This document shows, piece by piece, positions 45,685 to 46,187 of a DNA stretch of 46,187 nt. Within the stretch, counting starts at the first letter, position 1. Each line of letters starts with the position of its first letter. Position numbers and translations under genes: made by a program. The stretch covers positions 14,300,217-14,346,403 of the forward strand of contig NC_049981.1 of assembly GCF_000003815.2 (NCBI RefSeq), written 5' to 3'. Origin of the DNA: Branchiostoma floridae. Its lineage: Eukaryota; Chordata; Leptocardii; Amphioxiformes; Branchiostomatidae. The notes under the pieces were generated by a model, which was given only the letters and a program-made list of their open reading frames with translations, searched no databases and was not told where the DNA came from.

Positions 45685-46187
45685 ATAACAGAAATTGAAT
45701 GTTTTGTTTTTAAAGAGTGCTTTGCTGCATCTTTAGTGAACTTTCACTTTTTTTTCAGCAGAATATTTTTGACTTGATTCTTCTAAGGAAAACATACATG
45801 GTCTCACAAATACATTATATTTATTGCATACGTATCCACAGAGCTTACTTGTGAAAATATATGTTCCATACGTAAGTTGAGAGATGTATTGTTCAGTGCT
45901 TAATGTGCATATATATTGGCTATATAATCTAATATCTGCTCTTTTAACAGTTCAAGAGTCCTGCCATAGTGGGTAGAGATATTGTTGAAATATTTAGCCA
46001 GTTTGTATCTTTGAGTTTGAAGTATGTATCAGGGACTGATATGTATCAGTCACTGTTGTATTTGTATCACAACCATTATTATGATATGGTGGCAAGAAAG
46101 ATAGCATCATAGTCTCTTTAATGCTCATTATGGAACAGTTTAATTGTTCACACAATAACTCAGATCCACCAAAATGTGATTTGGATG

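Larger units (their letters stand above)
38486..46187 (+). other. Intron after the FN3 exon, continuing past the window end
   Basis: No exon with an FN3 F-strand pattern was found. Contents noted: a tRNA-like relic at 38710-38780 on the - strand, CpG-richer blocks at 39300-40200 and 40600-40850 (the second with a Pbx/Meis composite site), a 100-N gap at 43218-43317, and a 34-nt tandem duplication at 45617-45684. GC-richer segments near 42335-42480 and 45420-45530 may be regulatory but have no clear motif. Confidence 0.6.

Overview
This is animal (metazoan) nuclear DNA: long AT-rich non-coding stretches, short exons with GT-AG junctions and pyrimidine tracts, several transposon relics and two 100-N assembly gaps. 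The only gene I can identify is part of a netrin-receptor gene of the DCC/neogenin (frazzled/UNC-40) family on the + strand. The translated exons resemble vertebrate DCC and neogenin along their whole length, but introns are moderate and the repeats are not vertebrate ones. I infer an invertebrate deuterostome, most likely amphioxus (Branchiostoma), with a single pre-duplication DCC/neogenin gene. The species call is an inference and was not tested.

Layout. 1-24423: no recognised exon of the receptor. It is either the large intron between the signal-peptide exon and the Ig1 exon, or partly 5' flank. It holds two terminal-inverted-repeat (TIR) elements of about 1.2 kb (711-1867 and 9431-10674), each carrying a CpG-rich promoter-like core. 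It also holds two copies of a fold-back MITE-like family (a third lies in a receptor intron), a second dispersed repeat, and an unexplained coding-like relic at 16.1-16.75 kb. 24424-28239: seven constitutive exons encoding Ig1-Ig4, plus a very plausible 21-nt in-frame microexon at 25573-25593 that would add seven residues to a loop of Ig2. 28240-36337: an 8.1-kb intron at the Ig4/FN1 boundary, with a five-fold E-box cluster and a 100-N gap. 36338-38485: five exons encoding a Pro/Thr-rich linker, FN1, FN2 and the first part of FN3. 38486-46187: intron with a Pbx/Meis-type composite site in a GC-richer block, a tRNA-like relic and a second 100-N gap. The rest of FN3, FN4-FN6, the transmembrane segment and the cytoplasmic P1-P3 motifs are not in the window.

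The twelve constitutive exons join in frame through every junction (2043 nt, 681 codons). Introns at the Ig1/Ig2, Ig2/Ig3, Ig3/Ig4, Ig4/FN1 and FN2/FN3 boundaries are all phase 1. In this family Ig1-Ig4 form a horseshoe-shaped module and the FN repeats bind netrin; that role is taken from the family, not from this sequence.
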